Source: Strigamia acuminata
Taxonomy: Eukaryota; Arthropoda; Chilopoda; Geophilomorpha; Linotaeniidae
Direction of reading: 5' to 3'
Length of the DNA stretch: 64,000 nt
NCBI GenBank assembly: GCA_949358305.1
Contig: OX442315.1
Location: forward strand, 30,034,427-30,098,426
The notes beneath the pieces were generated by a model, which had not been told where the DNA came from, made no database searches, and saw only the letters and a program-made list of their open reading frames with translations. Position numbers and translations under genes: made by a program. This document shows positions 23,701 to 33,314 of this stretch, piece after piece. Numbering within the stretch: position 1 is the first letter of the stretch; the number at the start of each line of letters is the position of its first letter.

Positions 23701-25027
23701 CGGTGGAGTGTACAAGTGTTTTTGGCCATCTTGATTCGAAAATTACCGACACCAAGTGATGGAATCTGGACGTGATTGCGACAAGACTTTAAACAGAAGA
23801 GGACAGAACAAGTTTTTATGGTTTTGAGATCAGTTACCCCGACTTTTTTTATTTCCCCAGCATTATTGACGACTCTTTCCAGGTTCCCAAACCTGTCTTG
23901 GGACAGTATAATAGAATTTTCAGGTGAAATTGGGACAAAGGAAGAAGGGAGAAGGGTAAATGGCAGTTGGACGCCTTCTTCTCCCCTTTCTTCATCTTGA
24001 ATGTTTCTTAAAAGTTTTCCCATAAGATTCAGTTTCACCACTTCTTAATAAGAAGGAAAAAAAATATATGGAGCATCATCTTCCAACAGCTTTTCATCCA
24101 CCGGAAATACGGGGGCAACAGATGGAACGTCTCGACTGACACAGGTCGCCATATGTCCTCCCCTCCCAATATTTTTTTTAAAAACTTTTTTAATCCCACC
24201 CATCCTTCTTGAACATCTTCGTGTTACCATCTTTCTGAGAAGTTCCTCGACATCTTTTTATGTTTTACGATTTTTCGCGCTTTTTTTAATGGGAAAATTA
24301 TGAAAATTTGAAATTTGTTTGGAAAATTTAATTTTTTTTAATTTTAATTTTCGTGTTTGTTGTTGCACGTTTAAATTTTATCACGTGTTCGTGCTGTACA
24401 GTTGCTTGGCAACGAGGATGAGCTTATGCCGTTGACTGTTTGAATACGGCAGCTGGTGGTGCGGGGGAATGCACCGCAACGGACCAATAGGAGGCCGGAG
24501 TAACCGCCTTGCGTCCGCGGAACCCATTTAAAAATCCCAACAACCACGAGGAACGACTTATCCGAGAAACGAACGGCAAATAATCTGCCGAATTATCCAA
24601 TTGTGAAACCATCCCTTCATGAATCACAAGAAGTGTCCCACTTAAAAACATCGCGTGCAGAAATCGATTTCCAACCACTTTTCCACCCAAAACTGCCAAT
24701 AAACAATAGAAAATACTATTTTCAAGTCAAACTGAACTCGTGTTCGATACTAATTAACAGCTAATGAACAAAAACACGCGAAATTCGAACGCAAAAAAAA
24801 GAAGGAAAAAAAAATTTCAACTTGTTAACCGCAACCTTCGGGCCATCCCGCAAAACTCGCAGATATTTAAGTTAAAGCCCAGAGAAAAAGGCCCGTTCCC
24901 ACGCACGAGTTTTGTCCGCAGATGGTGTCAATGAGTGAGTCTTAGGATATAAAAATATGTGATCCTTCTTACCTTGAACACTGTTTACTCCAACGATGAT
25001 CAAAAGTCCAATAATGAGTAAACACAT
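3530..25027 (-). CDS. N: Notch receptor, complete (2441 aa, 23 coding exons)
   Basis: Single-pass receptor for DSL ligands; cleavage frees an intracellular domain that acts with Su(H)/CSL in the nucleus. Coding exons: 25027-24973, 23390-23312, 15950-15676, 15549-15354, 15228-15095, 13392-13270, 13179-12946, 11954-11799, 11732-11550, 10293-9376, 9311-9078, 9016-8861, 8799-8571, 8502-8301, 8234-7877, 7812-7367, 7302-6944, 6878-6684, 6607-6229, 6147-5843, 5773-5316, 5248-4949, 4881-3530. All junctions are GT-AG and the sum is 7326 nt, exactly 2442 codons. Domain order: signal peptide; 36 EGF repeats (about residues 20-1405); three LNRs; NOD/NODP; transmembrane helix near 1679-1700; RAM with WFPEGF; ankyrin repeats; PEST tail ending DGVYI. 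The ATG at 25027 is the first in frame after an upstream stop. The polyglutamine opa stretch of Drosophila Notch is missing. Confidence 0.97.
5843..6878 (-). other. N: Notch exons 18-20: negative regulatory region, transmembrane helix, RAM
   Basis: The exon at 6878-6684 carries LNR-A and LNR-B ([30 protein letters not shown]). The next begins with LNR-C (NPIYDAYC) and continues into the NOD domain ([21 protein letters not shown]). The third has the NODP end, a hydrophobic helix ending [11 protein letters not shown], the conserved [10 protein letters not shown] of the RAM start, and a basic cluster QRRRSRRR that fits a nuclear localisation signal. The gamma-secretase site is expected near the Gly-Val of this helix by homology. 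Confidence 0.92.
6944..9311 (-). other. N: Notch exons 11-17: EGF repeats 20/21 to 36 and start of LNR-A
   Basis: Seven exons complete the EGF array, giving 36 repeats in total by my count, the number in Drosophila Notch and vertebrate Notch1. Repeats 24-29 correspond to the Abruptex region of Drosophila. EGF 29 is enlarged between its first two cysteines and EGF 33 is irregular (CMGPGMQDC). The last exon runs from EGF 34 through EGF 36 ([13 protein letters not shown]) into the first LNR cysteines. Confidence 0.9.
10294..11549 (-). other. Notch intron 9
   Basis: This intron separates the EGF 12 exon from the long EGF exon. It contains one copy of a dispersed repeat (about 10747-10880) and a CSL-like site CGTGGGAAA on the minus strand at 10513-10505. 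Nothing coding is seen. Confidence 0.6.
11955..12945 (-). other. Notch intron 7
   Basis: About 1 kb of AT-rich sequence without a supported gene or repeat. There is one CAGCTG E-box near 12704. Confidence 0.5.
13393..15094 (-). other. Notch intron 5
   Basis: 1.7 kb of intronic sequence. The segment 14222-14497 shares both of its ends with a piece of the IMP3 intron (listed as a repeat). The short frames at 14271 and 14884 show no recognisable product. Confidence 0.5.
14222..14497 (-). repeat. Dispersed transposon-like repeat, copy in Notch intron 5
   Basis: Read on the minus strand it begins GGGCCCTGAGCTACAACAAA and ends AGCCTAATGGTAAATC-CGACC. The same two end blocks occur at 32011-32182, while the interiors differ. 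Shared ends with variable interiors are typical of non-autonomous DNA elements, possibly hAT-like. No clear target-site duplication was found. Confidence 0.4.
16350..16540 (-). repeat. Dispersed repeat, inverted copy in Notch intron 2
   Basis: On the minus strand it carries AGTTTAGTCTTAATGAGT and a GCCGCCATTTTAAAG block, the same blocks as in the copies at 10747, 21796, 31450 and 36296. Ends are approximate. Confidence 0.4.
18847..18887. promoter_or_regulatory. E-box cluster in Notch intron 2 (candidate enhancer)
   Basis: CAGCTG at 18847-18852, CACCTG at 18866-18871 and CAGCTG at 18882-18887, three bHLH-type sites in 41 bp. Spacing is 13 and 10 bp. Function is inferred only. Confidence 0.3.
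21796..21968 (+). repeat. MITE-like dispersed repeat with internal 14-bp tandem units
   Basis: It begins GGCGTATTCATGAAATCATG and ends TTTATGAATGCG, so the ends are roughly inverted. It includes GGCCGCCATTTTGAAG and more than three copies of AAAATGCTGTTTTA between about 21899 and 21945. It is related to the repeats at 10747, 16350, 31450 and 36296. Confidence 0.5.
22419..22457. promoter_or_regulatory. Triple CAGCTG cluster in Notch intron 2
   Basis: CAGCTG occurs at 22419-22424, 22428-22433 and 22452-22457. Three perfect palindromic E-boxes in 39 bp are unusual in such AT-rich DNA. Proneural or Daughterless-type binding is a guess. Confidence 0.3.
23391..24972 (-). other. Notch intron 1
   Basis: 1.6 kb between the signal-peptide exon and EGF 1. 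A stretch around 24400-24560 is clearly richer in G and C than its surroundings and includes CAGCTG and CCAAT. A CSL-like site lies at 24896-24903, close to exon 1. No coding sequence is supported. Confidence 0.55.
24896..24903 (-). promoter_or_regulatory. Candidate Su(H)/CSL site next to Notch exon 1
   Basis: CGTGGGAA on the minus strand matches the CSL consensus YGTGRGAA. It lies 70 bp inside intron 1. Confidence 0.35.
24973..25027 (-). other. N: Notch coding exon 1: start codon and signal peptide
   Basis: The exon encodes [18 protein letters not shown] and then splices (donor GTAAGA) to the first EGF exon 1.6 kb away. The hydrophobic stretch followed by Val-Asn-Ser-Val-Gln-Ala fits a cleaved secretory signal. 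A longer frame upstream starts only with GTG and meets a TAG, so this ATG decides the start. Confidence 0.9.
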
Positions 25028-26848
25028 TCCGATTTGGGAGTAATCCGTTAAAATGGTTTCCAATATCACCGACTACATGAATGTTGTTGATTTACGAGCG
25101 TAATCCGTGAAAAACAGTTATTAAAATCGCCGATTCCTCAATCTCCAAAGGTACTGTCCCTACACTTGGAGACCGAAGTCAGCGAATGCGACCCCTATTG
25201 TGGCCGCGAGTGTGAGCGAGCACCCGTATCCGTGCGCGCAGTTCGTGGGAAAATATCACTGGATGACTGTTATCTCGTCATCGACCGTTATAGTTGATTT
25301 ATTTTTGATGAAATGTCTTAATATAGTTGTTTTATCAGTGAAATGAAACAATTTTATATTTAAAACAGGTATAAAACTTTTAATCAACTTCTGTGTTTGG
25401 GATTATCTTTTTGCATTGTGGAAGGATACGACCGGAGCACTCGGTTCAACAAGTTGCTCTTAAATGGCCAATCAGAGTTAGGTTTGAACCCCTAGAGGCA
25501 AGATTGAGACGAAAAAAAATGTGGAACTTTAAATTAAAGAGAGTTTGGTCGACTGGAGAAGTAATAACCATTTTTACGGATAAATTATTTTATATATTTT
25601 TTCCTCAAAAAAAACTTTTCTTTTAATTTTTTTTACTTTGATTCACAAAAGATGAAAGTTTGAATATAATTTTACAGTTTTTCTTAGATTTTTATTTTTA
25701 TATCCAACAAGTAAGTCGGTTGTACTTTTCTCTCCCTCACTTCTTTAATCTTTTCTGTATTGTTGAATTTCAAACTGGCAGAAGCGGCACGTGACCGGAA
25801 GATGGATTGAAAGCACCTCTCGTCCCTTTGGTGATTTCATTTGCAGGATGGCCGCGTGGCGGCGCGTGTCCTTCCAAAGTTCCCTTGGCTTTGTTCTAGT
25901 GTTGTGGGAAAGTGAATTTTCGAATGAGGAAAACTTCTGCACCCTTTAATTTAACAATGGTAGGACCTGTCTTCGCCATTTTGGTCTTTTGTCAGAAAAA
26001 AAGAGAAAAAAAGTGCAATAAATTCATATTGATAAATATCCACGACAAAATAAATGCATTAATTAAATAATTCGTGAGTTATTTGTCAAAATATTAGTAA
26101 ATAGTAAAAATCACAATCTTTGTCCCTCGCTGTATCTGCGGTCTGCGTGCCCCTGAATCGTGAGTAAGTAAACAACAACTACTGATATGATAACACGTGG
26201 CACGAGTCGATCTTCGCCACACCTTCTACCCTCAGTTCAGTTCCCAGCCGAACTCGGTTTTCGGTTCGTTAATCAATCAGCTTGTAGTTATCTTTTGACA
26301 GATTTTGTGTTTCTCTCGGTTTTTGGAAAGTTAAACAAACTCGAACAAACTCAATGAATGAATGGTTTATTTTATCATTATTTTTATTTAATGTTTTCAA
26401 GCCGTCATCTGTAGAGCCGTAGGACTTCCGTTTGGATTTCCGGTTTTGTGTGTGTGGGAATAAACCGATGGAACCGCCCTCATGTTTTGCGGAGTTTTGC
26501 TCTGATCGCCAGAAGACAAAAAAATGAAGAAATTTCGAAAGGAAACGAAAGTGCAAAGGTGAGATTCGCAAAAGTAATTTGCGATTTGCGTGTAATTTTT
26601 TTTTTTTTTTTAAGAATTTGGTAAATAATAAAAGATATTTTTAAACAAACGAGGACAAATTTTCTGGAAAATTCGTGTTTCAATGCATTTTTTAAAAATT
26701 TGATGCAAGAAAAGTTTCAAACATGAAAAAAAACATGTTTGAATCTCCCGCGGTATGACGCAATTTCAGCATTTGGCTGCGCTTCTTGTTGCCCGAACAT
26801 AGATATGACGTCATTCAGCATCTACTTCCGCTTTCTGGTGTAAACAAC
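25028..26848. other. Divergent intergenic/promoter region of Notch and IMP3
   Basis: 1.8 kb between the two start codons, transcribed outward in both directions. The GC-richer part near 25140-25240 is the likely Notch promoter and leader. Further CSL-like TGTGGGAA sites are at 25903-25910 and 26453-26460. No additional gene is evident. Confidence 0.55.
25244..25251 (+). promoter_or_regulatory. Candidate Su(H)/CSL site upstream of Notch
   Basis: CGTGGGAA, again a YGTGRGAA match, lies about 220 bp upstream of the Notch ATG in the presumed promoter or leader. It could support autoregulation, but such octamers are expected several times by chance in 64 kb. Confidence 0.35.
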
Positions 26849-28108
26849 ATGGTTCGCAAATTGAAATTCCACGAACAAAAATTACTTAAAAAGGTTGATT
26901 TTATATCATGGGAAGCGGACAACAATCTTCACGAAGTGAAAATATTAAGCAGATTTGTAATACAGAAGCGAGAAGACTACACAAAGTAAGTTAAAACGCA
27001 TTTCACCATGACGTATGCCAACCACGTGCTATTCAAACGCAAAAATATCAATCTTCTTTTTTGATTGTTATTATCATTTTCGGTAGGTTGTCATTTTAAT
27101 TAATCTTATTTATAATTCCAGATACAATAAATTATCCCGACATATTCGGGAATTATCACGAAAAATCAAAGACTTGGATCCGAAAGATCCCTTTAGGACC
27201 GATTCCACTTCGCAATTAATCCAGAAATTGTAAGTTCAATTAATTATCATTTTAACCACAGATTTAAAAATACATGACAATTTACCGTACAACTTACCAA
27301 TCTACGACCCGGTGACAAAACCCGAACATATCGGTGCAATGATGACATCTCTTTGCATAATCAAAATTATTAAAATCCTTTTATCTATGACCAAGCTTGA
27401 TTTAAAAAATAATGAAGCCATCATTGTGTTAAATATTAAACACCTAATTTTATAAGAAAAAAAAATTCTGGTTTATAATTGTATTAATAATTCATCTGAA
27501 TAAACCACAGCACTATCTGCGATGAATACTGAATGTGAAGAAAACATGATGACTTGTGATTAGAACCCAAAAGCAAAAGGTATATAAATTCACCCACCAA
27601 TTAAAGAAAATCCGGGTGCACCCACAGGTCCAATGATCCTTCCTTTGTATAATTTGATATTACCAACATCAAGTTGCATAATTCAACAACAAAAAAATAA
27701 GAAAAAGAATATATTGATGATGATATGCGAGCAGAATTGTGTAATTTCTCACGTTTATTGGGGCCCTTGTCCTTTTACTTGCTCAGCCCGCGGCTGCATT
27801 CCAGTGCAGGGGTGGTGTTGAATATGGTTGGCATATCTAGCGACCTTGAAATGTCCACTTTATTCTTTGTACATCGGTCCGAGCACATTGATCACCCTGC
27901 AGGGCGCCCTAAAATCATTTGTCTTAATGCTACACTTGATTAGATCTAAGGCAATCCTGAATTTCACATGACAGTCAGGTGGGTGGGAACGAGTCAATGC
28001 TTAATAATAAACCAATTCCAGCTTCCCCACCCAACATTATGTGCTCCCAAGCCCCAACAACTTAATTAAAAAACCCACAATTATAGAAATTTAAAATAAA
28101 AATAATTA

Positions 28109-28153
<45 letters not shown>

Positions 28154-31100
28154 CAATTAACATTTTTCTTAAAATCCATCTGTTGGCTTTTGGAATCAAC
28201 TTACATCATCATGTGCACATCAACATGTGGCTAACACATGCCCTCGTCTCCCAGCCTAGACTATTGCGGGGGTGGACCTTCAAAGCTCCCTCTTTTCCCC
28301 TATCATCCCCCATCATCATCTCACCCCATAACTAAAACTTGAAATTCTCCCTTAATGTAAACAAAAGTTGGAGAATGATTGGGAAATTTTGATTTGGGAG
28401 AAATAAAATTTTGGTTTTTTTTTGCGGTTTGGGTGTCTGGGACATGAATCACGTTTTTTTTTTTTTTTCTTTTTTTGAAATAATCTCAATTGAGGGTATT
28501 TGTAAACGGTTGGCTTGTGCAGGTGGGAATTTGCTCGATTTCCCCCTCTTGCTTACCCTCGAAAACTGTTGAGATGATTCTGAAAAGGGAGCAAGTTATG
28601 GGACAGATGCAATTGGTGTTTCTTGTCACTTGTTTCTTTTGGTTATATTCCAGTAAAAAAAGTATATCTCCCCTTTCCATCCTTTGATTCACTACCCCTG
28701 TCTCGGGTTAGGGAATATTTCTAGGTCATAGATCAAAGTACAGTCTGAGAAAATTTTAAGTGAGTGGGTAAAAAAAATAAATAAAATTGAAGAGACAGAT
28801 TTTTATTTGTTTATTTATTTTGTCATCGCCGCCACTTTAAAGCTGTTTAAAATGTTGTTTTAAAATTTTTTTTATTCTTATTTTGGAATTAGATTTTATA
28901 TTTTAATTTAATTAAAGTTCGATGCGTTGTTTTAACGATTCGTGGTGATTTCTTTTATAAAAATCGAGCGATTAATAAATAACTAGCGAAGTTTTGAAGC
29001 GACCGAAAGTGAAGTGGCGGCCATGATTAGAAATCAAGGCGTATTCCAGTATAGTTGTTAAGTTCACAACAATACTGGATTTTGTACAAAAGGTGGTGGC
29101 ATTTTTATTTGTTTTTCTTCTAAATAGTTGTGAAAAATGAGTACTACGTAAGTTGGTGAATGGCACTAAGCACGTTTTTCGGTGTGTAGCTTTTATTTGA
29201 CCAGTTAAAGGGGTCATTTGCGGGTTTTACAAAATGGCCAATTCGGGTGATAGGCCCCTGTGGCTCGGAATCAAAGTAATGTTTTTCCTGAATAGTAACC
29301 AGTGAGCAGTTAGCAGTCCAACTCCCCAGGATATTGTAAAACAATTTAGCCACCTGTCATAAAATCATTCAAAGTGTAATTAAACTACCTGTAAATTGTT
29401 GGGGTGATAGGAAACTTAAAAGAGGGAGGGTAATTTGCAAACAATCCCCACCCTTGACAATTGTCCTACTTTTTAATACCCTTGGGAAGTAAAAGGCCAA
29501 ATTTTGAACCCATTTTATAATGTGGGAAAGTTGAGGGCGAGTGTAGGTGGGAGTCTAGTGGCGCGTGGCATCACGGGTATTAAGGTTTTTCTAGGGGGTG
29601 AAGTGCTAAGGGATACTAATTCGTGGGAATAGGGGGTAGTTAAGTTTCTCTACGTTAATTTTTAATGTACTTGATTCGAGTAGTGCATTGCAATCTTGCA
29701 TGGCAAATCAGATTTCTCTTTTTTTTTGTGGAAGATCCTTGATTTTTGTGATTTAGAAGATAGTGAATCACTACTTGATAGTAAATGCACGTTTTAGGGG
29801 CTGAGTTAATCTGAAATTTCTTGTTAACAAGGTGAATCTTGTATAGATAAATTTAAAAATGCTGACAGAAATTTTCATATTAAAAAGTTGGATTGCTCAT
29901 ATTGCTCAGTCTAATTAGCAACAATTCTTGGTTTACCGGTGACTTGAATAATCATTTTTTTTGCTTAAAAAGTTGGATTTTTAGTCTGGAAACATTTTTA
30001 AGTTTATCTCAAAAAAATTAATTTTTATCTAAAAAAATCTAATTTTTATCTAAAAAAATCTAATTTTTAACATAAGAAAACCTAATTTTTACCTTAAAAA
30101 AATCTAATTTTTTACTTTAAAAAAATCTAATTTTTTACTTTAAAAAAATCTAATTTTTTACTTTAAAAAATCTAATTTTTTACTGTAAAAAAATCTAATT
30201 TTTTACTTAAAAAATCCAATTTTTACCTAAAAAAAAACTCAGGCAGTTTCTCCGAATATATTCCCAACCTGCCGAGAAATTTTTCCCAGCCAACAGGACA
30301 AGACATCCGCTTGGCAAGTGGCAAGCCTACTTTCATATAATTACAACCGAAAAAATCCATCTTTCTCGAAGCACAATCCAGAGCCAGACAAACATAAAAC
30401 TACTCCATTCTCATTGTTCCAGGATTAGTCTGTGAAATTTTCCAAAACCCAACACCGACTTAACATGTAAAACTGAACGAGTTTGAAAGTTGGCACCGTT
30501 AAGTTGGGCGCATTCTACAAGTTGTCGCCTCAACAGGTTCTCGCGAACCACCCTTGAGCCAGTTGTTGTCCGGTTGGCATAACAGCAGGCCACTCGTACA
30601 CATCCCCCGATCCTACTTCTCCCCATTTTTTTTGACGGATCTTTGTCGAGAGGCAAAGGGGGTTGATACTTAATGAGAGGCTATTGTGCACTAGTTGAAT
30701 AGCCACGTGGTTAGAACGACGGTCGGCAGGGTGCCCGACACGAGGAATCGCGGGAACGAACAAAATCCCCTCCACCCACACATTGTTAAAAGGATATGGT
30801 GCGCAAACCACGTGTCACATTTTTACTCGGGTTGTGGGAAAGAATCTGCTAACAAGTGAGCGCGATCCCAAGTGACCTTCGGGAAAAAGTTTGCCAATAA
30901 ATTTAAAAGGAGACTTAATGCCTGCGTTGGTTGGGGTGTAGTTTGTGTGGGGACGCTTTATGTTTATGTCTCTCCCTCGGCTTCCCCGCCCCATCTGTTT
31001 AATTGAAATTTAAACTGCTGTTCAATGTAGCGGGCGCGGATTCACTGACTCCGGGGTCATCGATACGCCGTGCAGTGGCGGAGTTTTCAATAGGTGTCCA

Positions 31101-33314
31101 CCATTGATGCTGCCTAGGGTTGCTACTTGTCCTGTTTGTGCCAAATGTTAATTTCTGTTCTCTTTTGCAATGAAAATGTCTTTGCTATTAAAGTTTTCGG
31201 TTGGGATCACTAGATGCATGCGAAAAGCGTGTTTTAAATTGCAGCGCTACATTAGTTTGTTGTTTGAGTGTCGTTACGGTTCATGATTATGTTGGGAGTC
31301 CCGGGTAGCTTAATTGGTAGAGCAGTTTGGCAAATGGGGATTTGGGTTCGACTTCCAGCTCAGGACTTCTCGGGAGTTTTTTCAAGAAGATTATCATCAA
31401 GTTTTCTGTACATGTTTACATGGTCATTGCGACTGGAAGCAGACTAAATAAGCTGCTAATTTTTAGGTCAGATTGAGACAACTCTCCATCAAGCAGTTTA
31501 AATATGTTTAAAAATCGAATCCACGACTATTCATCGCCCGATTTCTCATCGCTGCTAAGAGATCGCGCGGACAAGTCATCACGTGAAAAGTAATCGCGTG
31601 GCCAACTCATCAGGGGCGACAATTGGACGATTGTCAAGTCATCGCTTGATCATCGCGTAATTCATCGCGTTCGAAAAACGTCCGAAAAACACCCGAAAAA
31701 ACACCCGAAAATTTGCAATTAGTTGGTGCACGATTACTTGACAACCGTCCAATTGTCGCCCTGATGAGTTGGCCACGCAATTACTTTTCACGCGATGAAT
31801 TGTCCGCGCGATTACTTAGCAGCGATGAATGGTCACGCGATGAGAAATCGGGCGATGAATAGTCGCCGTACCTAAAAATCTTGTTAAAAATGCTGTTTAG
31901 TCTAAATGACTTTTTGAATGCAGATACCATCAAAAATTCTATGCTGTGTGGATGCGGACAGGGCAACAAGTGTGGGCGGGGAGAGTACAGGCTAGATTTA
32001 GGAATTACAGGAGGGCCTAAGCTACAACAAATATGGGTCCTTATATGTACAGTAGGTAGTGTGGGTGGTTGAAATGACTTGTCATGTCTAATCTTATATT
32101 GTTATTTTTTCTTTGTCTTGCTGAGCAGAATTTTTGGGCTCTATGCTGCAGCATCTTAAGCCTAATGGTAAATCTGGCCCTGTTGCTAGTAGTCAGTACT
32201 GTACATTAGGTTAGGCTACCGTCTTCATCCGAAAATAACAACAAAATGCCTACAATGGGTAGACGCTTGTAGTCATGGTCAATCGCCATTCACCTGCAGA
32301 AATAACAGCATGTGGTGCCTGACAATGTAAGAACGAAGTGGACTTGGCAATCTCAAGAAGAAACCTTTTTTGATGGAAACTAGGCTTGGTTTGCATTAAA
32401 AATGGGAGATGGGAAGTCCTGTATTTAATCGTCCTAGGTTTTGGTTAGGTTAGGTTAACCCTTGTAATCACGTTCTCCGTTATAATATTTGAAAGGTGGC
32501 AATCCAAGCTGCAGTATTAAGAGTTGGTTTGTGCCCAGTAGCTGAATAAATATGATTATTTTATGCGATTTCATGGAAATGGAAATTTTAAAGCGATTTT
32601 TGTTGGTTTTTCCCGAGTCTGAGTGGCGCCGTTGGATTCCAAAGAGAATCATTTTAGTGTTTTCTGTAATCAGGGGAATCCACTTGATTTATCTGCTTAA
32701 TGAATGAGTTGTTTGTGTAAATTTTTATGCTGTTTATTGTACATGATGGATAAGAGTGTTATTTAGAAATTAAAATAAACAGTCTTGTTTTTTTTTTAGG
32801 TACTCTATGGGACTTATTTCTTCGCGGCTTAATCTGGAGTTGTGCGACAGTGTGACTGCTTCATCTTTTTGTCGGTAGGTCATTTAAAAAATTTTTTTTT
32901 TAATGTTTTTAATACAATTAATTTGGGTTTTTAGGCGGCGTTTGCCTGTTATTATGGTGAAAACTAAAATGGTACAGTCGATAAAAATGGCGGTACAGTT
33001 CATTGAACAGGGACATGTTCGAGTGGGCACTGAGCTTGTGATGGATCCAGCGTTTTTAGTTTCAAGGTTTTATTTTGAATATTGTTATTTTTGTTAATTT
33101 GAATTTGTTATTTATTTATTTTTATATGTTTAAATTTTATTTGAAGGAGTTTGGAGGATTTTGTTACGTGGGTTGATGCATCTGCGATTAAAAAGAAAGT
33201 TTTGGACTACAATGGAATGGTTTGTCACTTGTCTGTTAAATTTGAAAATGGAGTTTTTAATTTTGTTTATTTTTTTTTATTTTTTTTTAGAGAGATGACT
33301 TTGATGCGGAATGA
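26849..33314 (+). CDS. Imp3: U3 small nucleolar ribonucleoprotein IMP3 (182 aa, 6 exons)
   Basis: Exons 26849-26985, 27122-27229, 32800-32874, 32935-33066, 33147-33219 and 33291-33314 join by GT-AG introns to 549 nt. The protein begins [20 protein letters not shown] and ends ...RDDFDAE. It is almost colinear with human IMP3 (184 aa), including [35 protein letters not shown], the S4-like RNA-binding part ([21 protein letters not shown]) and [11 protein letters not shown]3 binds Mpp10 and U3 snoRNA in the SSU processome for 18S rRNA processing in the nucleolus. Intron 2 is 5.6 kb while the other four are 60-140 bp. AATAAA follows at 33357-33362. Confidence 0.95.
28111..28147 (+). repeat. Poly-T run of 37 bases
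   Basis: Uninterrupted T from 28111 to 28147. On the minus strand this would be a poly-A tail-like tract; no adjacent retroposed gene was recognised. Confidence 0.8.
29046..29078. repeat. Short near-perfect stem-loop
   Basis: CCAGTATAGTTGT and ACAACAATACTGG pair over 13 positions with one mismatch around a 7-base loop. A related but imperfect sequence (ACAACTGTACTGG) is found near 17880, so this may be the end of a dispersed element. Confidence 0.5.
30008..30236. repeat. Tandem array of about 24-bp units
   Basis: Roughly ten units of AAAAAATCTAATTTTT followed by a variable (A/T)(C/A)T core. The array is purine/pyrimidine-alternating and AT-only apart from single C bases. It is a simple-sequence expansion in the IMP3 intron. 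Confidence 0.7.
31299..31375 (+). ncRNA. tRNA-like Pol III unit (tRNA pseudogene or SINE head)
   Basis: TCCCGGG at 31299-31305 pairs with CTCGGGA at 31369-31375 to make a seven-pair acceptor-like stem. The A box TAGCTTAATTGG (31306-31317) and B box GGTTCGACTTC (31345-31355) match the Pol III internal promoter, and T6 follows at 31377-31382. The D arm GCTT/GAGC is possible, but the anticodon arm does not fold and about ten extra bases separate the T arm from the acceptor stem. It is therefore not a normal tRNA gene. A SINE head is equally possible. Confidence 0.5.
31450..31925 (+). repeat. Dispersed repeat interrupted by a foldback element
   Basis: The left part (GAGACAACTC ... AAGCAGTTTAAATATGTT) and the right part (TTGTTAAAAATGCTGTTTAG, TCTAAATGACTTTTTGAATG) match the uninterrupted repeat at 36296-36355 when the central 356 bp and one target duplication are removed. 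Outer ends are approximate. Confidence 0.55.
31517..31872. mobile_element. Palindromic foldback (MITE-like) element with 8-bp TSD
   Basis: Two arms of about 128 bp (31524-31652 and 31738-31865) are inverted copies, both starting CGACTATTCATCGCCCGATT when read from the outside. The arms are built of repeated TCATCGC/GCGATGA blocks. TAAAAATC flanks the element at 31509-31516 and 31873-31880, an 8-bp target-site duplication as made by hAT or MULE-type transposases. There is no coding capacity. The core between the arms is about 85 bp with ACACCCGAAAA repeats. Confidence 0.7.
32011..32182 (+). repeat. Dispersed transposon-like repeat, copy in IMP3 intron
   Basis: It begins GAGGGCCTAAGCTACAACAA and ends AGCCTAATGGTAAATCTGGC, sharing both end blocks with the Notch intron copy at 14497-14222 (minus strand). 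The interiors are unrelated by eye. Confidence 0.4.

Larger units (their letters stand above)
27230..32799 (+). other. IMP3 intron 2, repeat-rich (5.6 kb)
   Basis: It contains a 37-base poly-T run, a short stem-loop, a tandem array, a tRNA-like sequence, a foldback element nested in an older repeat, and a shared transposon-like repeat (each listed separately). Short frames in it show no recognisable product. Confidence 0.65.

Noticed and set aside
31524-31865. Palindrome considered as an origin or structured RNA gene
   Set aside because: The 8-bp flanking duplication and nested insertion into a known repeat explain it as a transposed element.
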